Shown here piece by piece: positions 27,068-35,823 of a DNA stretch of 64,000 bases. A program made the position numbers and the translations under genes. The notes under the pieces were generated by a model. That model had not been told where the DNA came from. It did not search any database and saw only the letters and a program-made list of their open reading frames with translations. Numbering within the stretch: position 1 is the stretch's first letter; every line of letters begins with the position of its first letter. Source of the stretch: an uncultured Gilliamella sp. (lineage in GTDB: Bacteria > Pseudomonadota > Gammaproteobacteria > Enterobacterales > Orbaceae); assembly GCA_945271295.1 (NCBI GenBank), contig CALYPG010000011.1:1-64000 (forward strand), in the 5' to 3' direction.

Positions 27068-28642
27068 ATGATAAAAACAATTAAAGTTAAAAAAAATGAG
27101 ATCGCGGTACTGTATAAAAATAATGAAATTGAAAAAGTATTAACCGCGGGTATACACCGAATATTTAATCCATTAAATACTATTGGTTACCAATTGATAA
27201 ATTTAGCATCGCCAAAAATTGAAGTTAATATGGCCGAACAGTTAATCAACTTCTATCCGGAAATCATTAACCAACATTGCTATTTAGTGGATGTGGCAGA
27301 AAACGAAATAGCCTTACGTTATGAAGAACAAAAGTTGGTGGAAGTGATTTTACCAGCCACTAAATGCCTATATTGGAAAAGTTACAAAGCGCACGCGATT
27401 AAAAAAGTGGCTCTACAACAGGGTTATGCATTGCCAACTGATATCGCGCAAGAATTGATAGAAGCTAAAAATAGTAATAACGCCATTGTAAATATTGAAA
27501 AATTGATACTACATTATTTTATACATGAGCAAATTGGTACCTTATTTGTGGATAATCAATTGATACAGATTATTGCACCAGAATCGATAGTCGGTTATTG
27601 CCAATTTAAACATACTATTGTATTAGGTAAATTTAACTTACGGGAAAACCACATTGATGAGCGTATTGCTGATGCGATTGAACAGCGTATACCAGAACAA
27701 CTGACCCAGTTTTGTTTACAGATGGAAGTCGGTGCCAATCAGGCTGGTCTACGTTATGAAAACGATCTATTGGTCGAAATATTGTCACCAGGGACGAAAC
27801 GCCTTTATTGGCAAAATAGCCATAAACAACATATGGTTACGGTTGATTTAAACCAAGGTTATACGTTAAGTGGTGAGATTGTTCAACAGTTACTACAACC
27901 AAAATTACGCCAAAAAGAAGTGGTTGGTGATAACAGTATATTGATTGCCCAAGTACCAGCGTACCATGTTGGCGTATTAAAAGTGAATGGTCACATTGAG
28001 CAACTATTAACCGCTGGAATCACTGCCTATTGGCGTTTTAACCGTGAAATATCGGTTGATATAGTCGATACTCGGCTACAAGCATTAGACGTTGCAGGAC
28101 AAGAGATCTTAACCAAAGATAAAGTAAGCTTACGGATAAACTTAGTCGCCAATTGGCACTATACTAACGTATTAACCGCCTTTGAAAAAACGGCATGTCC
28201 AGCGGAGTTATTATATCGTGAATTACAGTTTGGATTACGTGAAGCCATTGGTACACGGACACTTGATGAGTTATTGGAGAATAAAAATATCATCGATGAA
28301 GTGGTGACCAAACATATTAAAGAACGTTTACAAGGCTTTGGTTTAGAAACGGTGTCACTTGGCGTAAAAGATATTATTTTACCAGGCGATATGAAAGCAA
28401 TCTTATCGCAAGTTGTTGAGGCTGAAAAATCAGCTCAAGCAAATGTGATTCGCCGTCGGGAAGAAACATCCGCTACGCGCTCATTATTGAACACCGCCAA
28501 AGTGATGGAAAATAATCCAGTCGCATTACGTTTAAAAGAGATGGAAACCTTAGAACGTATCGCTGAACGTATCGATAAAATCTCGGTTGTGGGTGGACTT
28601 GATCAAGTGTTACATGGTCTAGTAAATATTCAAGCAAAATAG
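27068..28642 (+). CDS. Slipin/SPFH-domain protein with tandem N-terminal repeats
   Basis: This encodes 524 residues from the ATG at 27068 (ribosome site AAAGGAA); an in-frame start at 27038 lacks one. A ~25-residue beta motif recurs five times with a spacing of about 70-75 residues (near 10, 79, 154, 224 and 298). Its pattern is roughly G/A-x-x-x-N-x-L/I-V-E-x-L-x-A/P-G-x-x-x-Y-W. The last copy opens the SPFH/band-7 domain (DIVDTRLQALDVAGQEILTKDKV...), followed by a charged helix (VEAEKSAQANVIRRREE). No membrane anchor is obvious. SPFH/slipin genes next to RtcB and RtcR are a known but functionally unexplained association. It is the first protein gene of the operon. Confidence 0.85.
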   Translation: MIKTIKVKKNEIAVLYKNNEIEKVLTAGIHRIFNPLNTIGYQLINLASPKIEVNMAEQLINFYPEIINQHCYLVDVAENEIALRYEEQKLVEVILPATKCLYWKSYKAHAIKKVALQQGYALPTDIAQELIEAKNSNNAIVNIEKLILHYFIHEQIGTLFVDNQLIQIIAPESIVGYCQFKHTIVLGKFNLRENHIDERIADAIEQRIPEQLTQFCLQMEVGANQAGLRYENDLLVEILSPGTKRLYWQNSHKQHMVTVDLNQGYTLSGEIVQQLLQPKLRQKEVVGDNSILIAQVPAYHVGVLKVNGHIEQLLTAGITAYWRFNREISVDIVDTRLQALDVAGQEILTKDKVSLRINLVANWHYTNVLTAFEKTACPAELLYRELQFGLREAIGTRTLDELLENKNIIDEVVTKHIKERLQGFGLETVSLGVKDIILPGDMKAILSQVVEAEKSAQANVIRRREETSATRSLLNTAKVMENNPVALRLKEMETLERIAERIDKISVVGGLDQVLHGLVNIQAK

Positions 28643-28651
28643 AAATAACAA

Positions 28652-28676
28652 CCCGTGTAGATTAAATCTGCACGGG
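28652..28676 (+). other. Intercistronic hairpin slipin-rtcB
   Basis: An 11-bp stem CCCGTGTAGAT/ATCTGCACGGG (one G-U) has a 3-nt loop and no T run. It sits 9 nt after the slipin stop and before the rtcB ribosome site. It may be a processing or stability element. Confidence 0.55.
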
Positions 28677-28695
28677 ATTAAAAAGGAAAATAGAA

Positions 28696-29922
28696 ATGAT
28701 TCAGTATGAAGTATTAAAAACCGAAAATTCATTACCGGTAAAAATGTGGACAAAAGGTGTGCCGGTAGAGCCTGAAGCTAAAGAGCAATTATTAAAAACA
28801 GCGCAGTTGCCTTTTATTTTTAGTCATATTGCAGTTATGCCAGATGTTCATGTTGGTAAAGGTTCAACTATTGGTAGTGTGATTCCAACTATTGGCGCCA
28901 TTATCCCTGCTGCGGTTGGGGTGGATATTGGATGCGGTATGATGGCAGTACAAACTTCATTAACGGCTAATGAGTTACCGCAAAATCTGGCACCATTACG
29001 CTTAGCAATTGAAAAAGCCGTACCAAATGGCTTAAGTCCAAAAGGTTCGAGCCGTGATAAAGGTAGCTGGCAAAATCCGCCTTCAATTGTTGAGCAATAT
29101 TGGCAGCAACTTTTACCAGGTTTTGAAAAATTAACTGAAAAATATCCGCGGTTTTTAAATACTAATAACTACCGTCACTTAGGTACATTAGGAACCGGAA
29201 ACCATTTTATTGAAATCTGTTTAGATGAAAATCAAATGGTATGGATCATGTTACATAGTGGATCGCGCGGAATTGGTAATGCTATTGGGGAATTCTTCAT
29301 TAAAACCGCGAAACAAGAGATGGAAAAATACTTTATTGATACTTATTTACCAAGTAAAGATTTAGCCTACTTTGTTGAAGGAACCGAGCATTTTAATGAT
29401 TACCTTATGGCGGTGAATTGGGCGCAAGAGTTTGCGCGTTTAAACCGTGAAGCAATGATGCATAACACCATTACCGCACTACGTAGTGTCATTGATGTGC
29501 CATTTGAAACTCATTTGCAAGCAGTAAACTGCCACCATAACTATGTGCAAAAAGAACATCACTTTGGGCATAATGTGTTTATCACCCGCAAAGGTGCGGT
29601 ATCAGCGCGTAAAGGCGAATTAGGGATTATTCCTGGTTCAATGGGCGCTAAAAGTTTTATTGTGCGTGGACTGGGTAATGAAGAGAGTTTCTGCTCTTGT
29701 TCGCACGGTGCAGGGCGAGTAATGAGCCGAACCGCGGCGAAAAAACAATTTACTGTTGAAGATCAAATCAAAGCCACTGCGCATGTTGAATGCCGTAAAG
29801 ATGCCAACGTGATTGACGAAATCCCAATGGCGTATAAAGATATTGATGCCGTTATGGCTGCGCAAAATGAACTGGTCGAGATCATGCATCAATTACGGCA
29901 AGTGGTGTGTGTAAAAGGCTAA
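28696..29922 (+). CDS. rtcB: RNA-splicing ligase RtcB
   Basis: This is a 408-residue RtcB of exactly the E. coli length. It ligates 2',3'-cyclic-phosphate or 3'-phosphate RNA to 5'-OH RNA through a 3' guanylylated intermediate. Conserved elements are AAVGVDIGCGMMA (metal Cys), GTGNHFIEICLDE, LHSGSRGIGNAIG, CHHNYVQKEHHFG and CSCSHGAGRVMSR (with the nucleotidyl-accepting His). The ribosome site is AAAGGAAAATAG. It is the second protein gene of the RtcR-controlled operon. No RtcA cyclase gene is present in the window. It differs strongly from the RtcB at 22270. Confidence 0.95.
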   Translation: MIQYEVLKTENSLPVKMWTKGVPVEPEAKEQLLKTAQLPFIFSHIAVMPDVHVGKGSTIGSVIPTIGAIIPAAVGVDIGCGMMAVQTSLTANELPQNLAPLRLAIEKAVPNGLSPKGSSRDKGSWQNPPSIVEQYWQQLLPGFEKLTEKYPRFLNTNNYRHLGTLGTGNHFIEICLDENQMVWIMLHSGSRGIGNAIGEFFIKTAKQEMEKYFIDTYLPSKDLAYFVEGTEHFNDYLMAVNWAQEFARLNREAMMHNTITALRSVIDVPFETHLQAVNCHHNYVQKEHHFGHNVFITRKGAVSARKGELGIIPGSMGAKSFIVRGLGNEESFCSCSHGAGRVMSRTAAKKQFTVEDQIKATAHVECRKDANVIDEIPMAYKDIDAVMAAQNELVEIMHQLRQVVCVKG

Positions 29923-29926
29923 AATT

Positions 29927-29948
29927 TATCGAGGAGCAATCCTCGATA
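29927..29948 (+). other. Intercistronic hairpin after rtcB
   Basis: A 9-bp perfect stem TATCGAGGA/TCCTCGATA has a GCAA tetraloop 4 nt after the rtcB stop. There is no T run. With the hairpin at 28652 it makes a series of structured gene junctions. Confidence 0.55.
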
Positions 29949-29965
29949 TTGATGGAGATTAAGGT

Positions 29966-30424
29966 ATGCTAAATCTTGATTGCATAAATGGATATCTAAC
30001 TGCAATACGTTGTTTAAATGCTGGGCTTAACCATTATTGTGATTATTCAATGAACTTACTGGATAATAAAGGGAATTTTACTGACACCTTAACCCATCAC
30101 TTTCAATCCATTACCGATGGGCAAGGACAATGTTTCGACACTAAGTTATGGCAGATAAACCCCAAACCGATCACGATTGATGAATTTATACAGCAAATTG
30201 ATAAATGGTTTTTTAAGCAAAACTATTCGCCAACCTTACATAAAGAAAACAATAATTGGGGCGTTTCAGGTTTTATTGATATATTGTCCCCCTTAGAATT
30301 AAATAAATGTTATCTATACGAAATCGAAACAACCCCACCAATATGGTATGCAACACAATGGTGTGATTTATTGTTGGTTTATCAAAATGACCATTATTTA
30401 TTGCATTTTGATTTAGATGACTAA
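29966..30424 (+). CDS. Unknown small protein of the Rtc operon
   Basis: This encodes 152 residues. It is acidic and aromatic-rich, with Cys at several positions (DCIN, IRCLNAG, HYCDYS, GQCFD, NKCYLYE, QWCDLLL). There is no signal peptide or membrane segment. The C-terminal third looks like beta strands (CYLYEIETTPPIWYATQWCDLLLVY). I recognise no family. The gene is 43 nt after rtcB and 56 nt before the next gene, so it should be co-induced by RtcR. Confidence 0.7.
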   Translation: MLNLDCINGYLTAIRCLNAGLNHYCDYSMNLLDNKGNFTDTLTHHFQSITDGQGQCFDTKLWQINPKPITIDEFIQQIDKWFFKQNYSPTLHKENNNWGVSGFIDILSPLELNKCYLYEIETTPPIWYATQWCDLLLVYQNDHYLLHFDLDD

Positions 30425-30480
30425 GTATTAACATAACAGTATTAACATAAAATATAAAAATAATAATGAAAGGAAAACAA

Positions 30481-32091
30481 ATGAAAAATTGGATAAAAAA
30501 CTTCTTTACTGACAAAAAAGCTGTTCATCAGGATAATGAACCGTTCCCAATTGTATGGGATAATTCATTGATAAGTATCTATCAGTTTTTACTGCCTTAT
30601 AAAGATGCAGATAAACTACCTGAAACAGCCCAAACACTTCCTGATGAATCATCTAATGATTCAGAATTAAAATGGGCGGCAGGCGCGATGGATGGGGTCA
30701 TGAATCATCATGGCGGCGCACCATCTGAGCAAAATTGTGTTGAACAAATTATAGCATTGCTTACAACCATATCGGCACAACCAAATAAACACGATATCGA
30801 ACAACTTTATACTTTAATCAAAACGCAAGGAACCCTAAGTTTTATTGATGATTTAAACGATGCAATAATCAAAATTGAAGTTGATTTTGATAAGTTATAT
30901 AAATTTATCTATTGGTTAGCGACTAATAGCCCTGATCGTGAAATCGTTAAATTTAGTATTGCCGTATTAGGCCGTTTTACTGCCGAACAGACAGAATTAT
31001 TTCTGTTGTTGGGTATGCATGAGGAGTTTACGTTGTTTTCGGCTGTGGCTTTACAAAATACGTTATCTTCACCTGAAGAAGTTGAAAGTGCCTTACTTAC
31101 CTTAGCCAAAAAAGTCCATAGCTGGGGGCGCATTCATTTAGTTGAGCGATTAGCAAGAAACCCATCTCAGGAGGTAAAAAACTGGTTACTAAGGGAAGGC
31201 TATCGAAATAGTGTGATGTATGAATACCTTGCTTATACCTGCGCAACCGCAGGCGAATTAAACCAGGTTTTAGAACATGATGTTGATGATCTGCCTTTAC
31301 TCATTTGCATTGGGGATATTTTAGAAGCGCTAATAATGGGTGGACCAGCTGAAGATATGCATGATTATAATGAAGGTGCTACCGTTTGTTTAAATTATGT
31401 AAAACAATTAGTTAAACTACCGTCATTAGTTGATTTCTCTATTTTAAGCTCAGTACTGATTATTCGTGATTTTGTTAACAATATGGATGATGAAAGCTAC
31501 CCGAATTGGGATGAAAAGACAAAAAACGAAATCATTGCAAAAGCGAATGACTTTATCCAACAAGATAAATGGTTAGCATTGGTTAAACAAGATTTAGTGA
31601 CGTCTGATAGCAGTAAATTTTGGTTAGCAGCTGATCTCTACACCCAATTAGGCTTTGATGCATGGGATGCCCGTTTTGATCATCAAAAAAATCATCATAG
31701 TGACCAGTGGTTTTACCTGATGAAAACTGATGATAGATCTCGAATTGAACAAGTTATTACATTAGCAAAACAGCAAAATGATTTTTCATTAATAGCAACC
31801 GGGCCAGCGTTAGAACTTGGATTGGGTATGGAATATCAAGTGCATAGTGTATTGGATTTTATTTTGCAAGAACTTGATCGATTTCCGGGCATTGGTGAAG
31901 ATTTAATATTAATTGGTTTAAACAGCCCAGTGATACGAAATCGAAATATGGCATTGAACGCTATTGAAGGTTGGGATCGGCAAATTTGGTCAACTGAACT
32001 CAAAAATGAGCTCAAAAAGTTAGCCAAAATTGAACCGAATGAAGAAATAAAACAACGCGTGATTGCGTTATTAAACGACCAAAATTCTTAA
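30481..32091 (+). CDS. HEAT-like helical-repeat protein of the Rtc operon
   Basis: This encodes 536 residues from the ATG at 30481 (ribosome site AAAGGAAA); an ATG at 30466 lacks one. It is almost entirely alpha-helical, with repeated paired helices such as LFLLLGMHEEFTLFSAVALQN and LARNPSQEVKNWLLREGY, ending in VIRNRNMALNAIEGWDRQIWS...LKKLAKIEPNEEIKQRVIAL, all typical of HEAT/ARM solenoids. A conserved-looking N-terminal segment (ELKWAAGAMDGVMNHHGGA) has a His-Gly-rich loop. It is probably a scaffold or RNA/protein-binding platform. No enzymatic motif is visible. Confidence 0.7.
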   Translation: MKNWIKNFFTDKKAVHQDNEPFPIVWDNSLISIYQFLLPYKDADKLPETAQTLPDESSNDSELKWAAGAMDGVMNHHGGAPSEQNCVEQIIALLTTISAQPNKHDIEQLYTLIKTQGTLSFIDDLNDAIIKIEVDFDKLYKFIYWLATNSPDREIVKFSIAVLGRFTAEQTELFLLLGMHEEFTLFSAVALQNTLSSPEEVESALLTLAKKVHSWGRIHLVERLARNPSQEVKNWLLREGYRNSVMYEYLAYTCATAGELNQVLEHDVDDLPLLICIGDILEALIMGGPAEDMHDYNEGATVCLNYVKQLVKLPSLVDFSILSSVLIIRDFVNNMDDESYPNWDEKTKNEIIAKANDFIQQDKWLALVKQDLVTSDSSKFWLAADLYTQLGFDAWDARFDHQKNHHSDQWFYLMKTDDRSRIEQVITLAKQQNDFSLIATGPALELGLGMEYQVHSVLDFILQELDRFPGIGEDLILIGLNSPVIRNRNMALNAIEGWDRQIWSTELKNELKKLAKIEPNEEIKQRVIALLNDQNS

Positions 32092-32105
32092 GGAAAATAG
32101 TTGGG

Positions 32106-32154
32106 GCATTGAGCGTTTACAACGATTTACACCAAATCGCCAAATACTCAATGC
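32106..32154 (+). terminator. Two-tier hairpin at the end of the Rtc operon
   Basis: The outer stem is GCATTGAG/CTCAATGC and the inner stem CGATTT/AAATCG, 15 nt after the last gene. There is no T run, so it is a possible factor-dependent terminator or stabiliser. Confidence 0.45.
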
Positions 32155-32168
32155 GCTATGATTGCATT

Positions 32169-32237
32169 CAACGCCGCCAATCACGTCCTGGACATCACCA
32201 AACAACAAAATGCCCGAGAGCTAGCGATTATTGACGC
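32169..32237 (+). pseudogene. 69-bp fragment of pdxY 3' region
   Basis: These bases are nearly identical to pdxY 13287-13355, in the same orientation. Identity ends abruptly on both sides. No start codon or function is possible. It marks a recombination boundary directly after the RNA-repair operon. Bases 32238-32357 show nothing further. Confidence 0.85.
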
Positions 32238-32357
32238 TAAAAATTGACTAATAAATATGCGAGTAATAATTATAAAATTAAATTCATAAATAATATTTGT
32301 AAAGTCAAAGATTTTTGAAATTTAATCCGGAGATATTTTGGGGATATTTGAGTAAAT

Positions 32358-32828
32358 TTATCTGAAACTTTTCAGTCCATCGGTATCAATTTCAGCATTT
32401 TTTGTATGAGAGCATAACCATTCTTCAATCCTGTCTATAAGTTGTTCATCTGTTAATTTAAATTTTCCTCTTAAAGCACATTCCCAAATAATTAATATTT
32501 TCCAGCCTAACTTAGCTAATTCTTGTATATTTTTTGTATCACGTTTGCAATTATCATTAATTTTATTAAGCCAAAATTCAGATTTTGTTTTGGGTAATTT
32601 AAATTGATTACAGTCATGTTTATGCCAAAAGCAGCCATGAGCAAAAATAATAGCTTTATATTGCTCAATAACGAAATCGGGTTTTCCTGGTAATTCTTTG
32701 ATTTGAACATCAAAAGGAATGTCTAAGTTTTTTAATAAATTGTTAATGCGAATCTCAATAAAGGTATTTTCTTTCTTTATTGCTTGCATATTTTTACGTC
32801 TAATCTCTTTAGAATGGACATCAACCAT
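32358..32828 (-). CDS. vsr: Very short patch repair endonuclease Vsr
   Basis: This is a 156-residue Vsr-family nuclease, which nicks at T:G mismatches arising from 5-methylcytosine deamination. Visible are the start VHSKEIRRKNMQAIKKENTF, the catalytic segment GKPDFVIEQYKAIIFAHGCFWHKHDC, with the Asp and the zinc-binding His/Cys, and GWKILIIWECAL. It is the last gene of the minus-strand restriction set and belongs with the cytosine methyltransferase at 35824, whose product creates the need for it. Confidence 0.9.
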   Translation of the reverse strand: MVDVHSKEIRRKNMQAIKKENTFIEIRINNLLKNLDIPFDVQIKELPGKPDFVIEQYKAIIFAHGCFWHKHDCNQFKLPKTKSEFWLNKINDNCKRDTKNIQELAKLGWKILIIWECALRGKFKLTDEQLIDRIEEWLCSHTKNAEIDTDGLKSFR

Positions 32829-32844
32829 TAAAATTTATCTCTGT

Positions 32845-34119
32845 TTACTTATCTGACAATAAAATAGTTCTTAGGTTATCAAGATATTGATTATTAACAT
32901 AAGCTTTAATAACATCTACAGGATTTAAATAAACGCATTTTATATGTGGAAATACCTTTAATATTTCTGATTGTGCAATTTGCTTGTGATTAAATTCTAT
33001 GTGTGAAAAAGTATTATGAGTTCCGGGGAAAATAAAGATATTATCTATTTTAATTAAATTTCGATGCACTAACTGTACTGCATTAAGGTAGCAAATCTGT
33101 TTAAGTATATCACCCAAAGCAGGAAGCGATTCGCTGTTATTATCTTTAGCATCATAGTATTTTGCATCAATAACTGCGCCAGTTAGTAATTTATCATCTT
33201 TGATGAAAATATCTAATTTCATTCCTGGTCTTTTAATATCTGATAAATGATTAGTTGTATGCTTATAAACAGGAAATGGAAGCCGATTATCATTAGCTTG
33301 ATTTGTTCCTCTTAATACAACGCGTAGCATATTTTCCCAAAGTTGTTCAAACTTTTTAATTCCTAAAACAAGTATAGTTGATGCAGTACCTGGCTCTTGA
33401 CTTAAAAAAGTAATAAGGTTTTTTAGTAATTTTATTTCTCGATCTGAATAAGCTTGATTTAATTCTTTATTTAAAATGTAAATTTTTTCTTCGATGGTTA
33501 AAGTGGACTTTTCAAATTTAGCTAAATCAGGGGCAATTAATAAACCTACTTTTTTGTTCAACCACCAGCTTAAACTGTGATCTAATTTATGTACTATTTC
33601 TGCGTGAATTTTAGAAATTTCATGGGTATGAAAACTTGTAAATTTATAGCCATAATATTCAAGATAAAATGGAGTATGAGAATGTATAAAAATAGGAAGT
33701 TCTTTTTGAAATGTCCTTTTCCAGTTTATTTTACCTGCATTAATTAATTCTTTTTTAGATACTTTTTTGTACAAACCATAAGTTTGGTAATCGGAAAGTA
33801 GCTCTTTGGCAAGAGTAAGATAACACAAACCAACTTCAATGTTTTCTTCATCATCTGATGTTATGTGGGATTTATTTTGTGTTGCATACCGCTCTAGCAT
33901 AGACATTAATAAACAAGCAAATTCCATTTTATTTATTTGGGAATAATCAGAACTTCTTGGAATAAACATATACACGGTGTCATAATTTATTATCATGCCA
34001 CAAAAAGAAACATTATTGCTATTTTTTGCAGTAAACAAACCGCGTTGATTTATTTCTTTTCTTAAAACTGATGGTAAGTCAGAAATATCATCTCGATCAG
34101 TAATAAATTCAAATTTCAT
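32845..34119 (-). CDS. LlaJI/McrC-like restriction subunit
   Basis: This encodes 424 residues from the ATG at 34119; a TTG start 12 nt upstream is possible. The C-terminal nuclease region contains RPGMKLDIFIKDDKLLTGAVIDAKYY, a PD-(D/E)XK-like Asp...DAK core, followed by a helix with QICYLNAVQL. This matches the LlaJI restriction endonuclease family, which is McrC-like and acts with an McrB-type GTPase. The gene lies 27 nt after the McrB-like gene. Cleavage specificity cannot be read from sequence. Confidence 0.8.
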   Translation of the reverse strand: MKFEFITDRDDISDLPSVLRKEINQRGLFTAKNSNNVSFCGMIINYDTVYMFIPRSSDYSQINKMEFACLLMSMLERYATQNKSHITSDDEENIEVGLCYLTLAKELLSDYQTYGLYKKVSKKELINAGKINWKRTFQKELPIFIHSHTPFYLEYYGYKFTSFHTHEISKIHAEIVHKLDHSLSWWLNKKVGLLIAPDLAKFEKSTLTIEEKIYILNKELNQAYSDREIKLLKNLITFLSQEPGTASTILVLGIKKFEQLWENMLRVVLRGTNQANDNRLPFPVYKHTTNHLSDIKRPGMKLDIFIKDDKLLTGAVIDAKYYDAKDNNSESLPALGDILKQICYLNAVQLVHRNLIKIDNIFIFPGTHNTFSHIEFNHKQIAQSEILKVFPHIKCVYLNPVDVIKAYVNNQYLDNLRTILLSDK

Positions 34120-34146
34120 TGTAATTGTCAAAATATATTTTTATAA

Positions 34147-35706
34147 CTAGAACAATTTTTGTTGTAATTCAGGACAAAATATATCATTTTTTTCTTGAAA
34201 ACACTTAATAAGTTGCCCAAATGTTCTTATGCCTGAATCAAAAATGATTGTTTTGGCTTGATGTCTCAATAAATCATCCCATAAGTAAATAAAAAGCTTA
34301 TTAGTTAAGCCTTTTTCATTTATTTCATTAGTTGATAAAAAAAATGGTCCAAGATGACGATCTTCCGGAATATTAAATTCTGACAAGCGTTCATTAATTT
34401 CTGTTGCTAATTTTCTCCAGGTAACACCAAATGTTTGATTATTATTTGGAATATTGATAATTTTATCTGATGCTTTATCCATATTGATTTGAATATATTC
34501 AAATTCCCAACGTCTTTTAAATGCAGTATCTAAAGGCATAACAGCTTGGTCACTACTGTTCATGGTAGCCAGAATAGATAAATTACCTGGCATTTGTAAT
34601 TTAACTTTATTATCAGGATAACCACCAATTTGATTTATCAAATACTCCACTAAGCTTTGATCTGCCGATTCAATTTCGTAATAACCAACCCCATTTTCAT
34701 CTCTGTCAAGAAGTTGAAATATTTCACCAAATACCATTGCTGCTTGAGCTCGGTTAATTTCTTCAATAACCAAATAATGGTGTATTTGAGGATTTTTCAA
34801 TGCATTAACATAGGATTGAATAAACGGACCTGGCATGAAATGATAGCTACATTCATTATTATCATTCATCGTTGGTTTAAGCATGCCTAAAAAATCGCTA
34901 TATTGAGTGTCAGCATGAAAAACAGTATGTATGCAATTTCCACCTTTAGTTAATTGATCTATTTGGTAACTTTTTCCAGTTCCGGGGGCACCATAAAAAA
35001 TGATATTACGTCCAATATCAATTTCATTTTTATCAATTAAATTCTTTAGTGCCTCTTTGAGCTCAGGATTTAGGCAAATTTTCACAATCTCGTATATTTT
35101 ATCTGAGCTGGCATGTATAACATTCATAGCACACAACAAGGCAGATTGAATAACATCACTTCTATTTAACTTTTTACCCTTAGATATTTTTGTTGATTTT
35201 ATCCACCATTTAGGATTAGAAATGAAATAACTTAAATATTTTCTATCATTGTCATTTAAGCTATTAAACTCTTTATTGATATCATCAACCCAATCATTTG
35301 CTTCAGGTAGATTTTCCCAATTTTCACAAGGTAGTTTTCCTAAAAATTTATCTTTATTATTTTTATCTTCTGGAGTTAATTGTTTATTTTTAGAAATATT
35401 ATTTATGATATTATCAAACTCGTTTTTATATTTTTCTAATTCTTCAAGAAAAGGGGCAAAAGCATATGCATAATAGAGGCAGGTTGTAGAGAAATTAGCT
35501 CGAAGGTTCTCATTGTTAGTATAGATAATAGAGTAATCATTAATACATAAATGTGTTTCCTTTTTATTAGTTTGTTTAAAATATTCTGTAGCATGCTTAT
35601 TGAGCAGGGCTTTAAATAATTGATCTAATCTAATTTCTTTGTAGTTTGGGAGCGTACTCCATTTTTGTTGGCATTCCAGAATAACTTTATTAAGATCTTT
35701 TAACAT
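34147..35706 (-). CDS. McrB-like AAA+ restriction NTPase
   Basis: This encodes 519 residues. The N-terminal half (1-215) is a likely DNA-recognition region without a family I can name. The AAA+ motor has Walker A YGAPGTGKSYQ, Walker B with HYLVIEEINRAQAAMVFGEIFQLLDRD and sensor ILATMNSSDQAVMPLDTAFKRRWEF. This is the classic McrB/LlaJI.R1 pattern, in which GTP hydrolysis drives translocation and activates the McrC-like nuclease. It heads a minus-strand set with the nuclease and vsr, and is divergent from the methyltransferase (117-nt gap). Confidence 0.88.
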   Translation of the reverse strand: MLKDLNKVILECQQKWSTLPNYKEIRLDQLFKALLNKHATEYFKQTNKKETHLCINDYSIIYTNNENLRANFSTTCLYYAYAFAPFLEELEKYKNEFDNIINNISKNKQLTPEDKNNKDKFLGKLPCENWENLPEANDWVDDINKEFNSLNDNDRKYLSYFISNPKWWIKSTKISKGKKLNRSDVIQSALLCAMNVIHASSDKIYEIVKICLNPELKEALKNLIDKNEIDIGRNIIFYGAPGTGKSYQIDQLTKGGNCIHTVFHADTQYSDFLGMLKPTMNDNNECSYHFMPGPFIQSYVNALKNPQIHHYLVIEEINRAQAAMVFGEIFQLLDRDENGVGYYEIESADQSLVEYLINQIGGYPDNKVKLQMPGNLSILATMNSSDQAVMPLDTAFKRRWEFEYIQINMDKASDKIINIPNNNQTFGVTWRKLATEINERLSEFNIPEDRHLGPFFLSTNEINEKGLTNKLFIYLWDDLLRHQAKTIIFDSGIRTFGQLIKCFQEKNDIFCPELQQKLF

Positions 35707-35823
35707 ATTTCATCTATCCCATTTTTACAGCAAAATATTGACTGTTTAAATATCCAGTGCTATTATCCGGGAATAAAACGGATAACTCACTTTTTAATTA
35801 ATATTGTACTAGGATACCTACAT

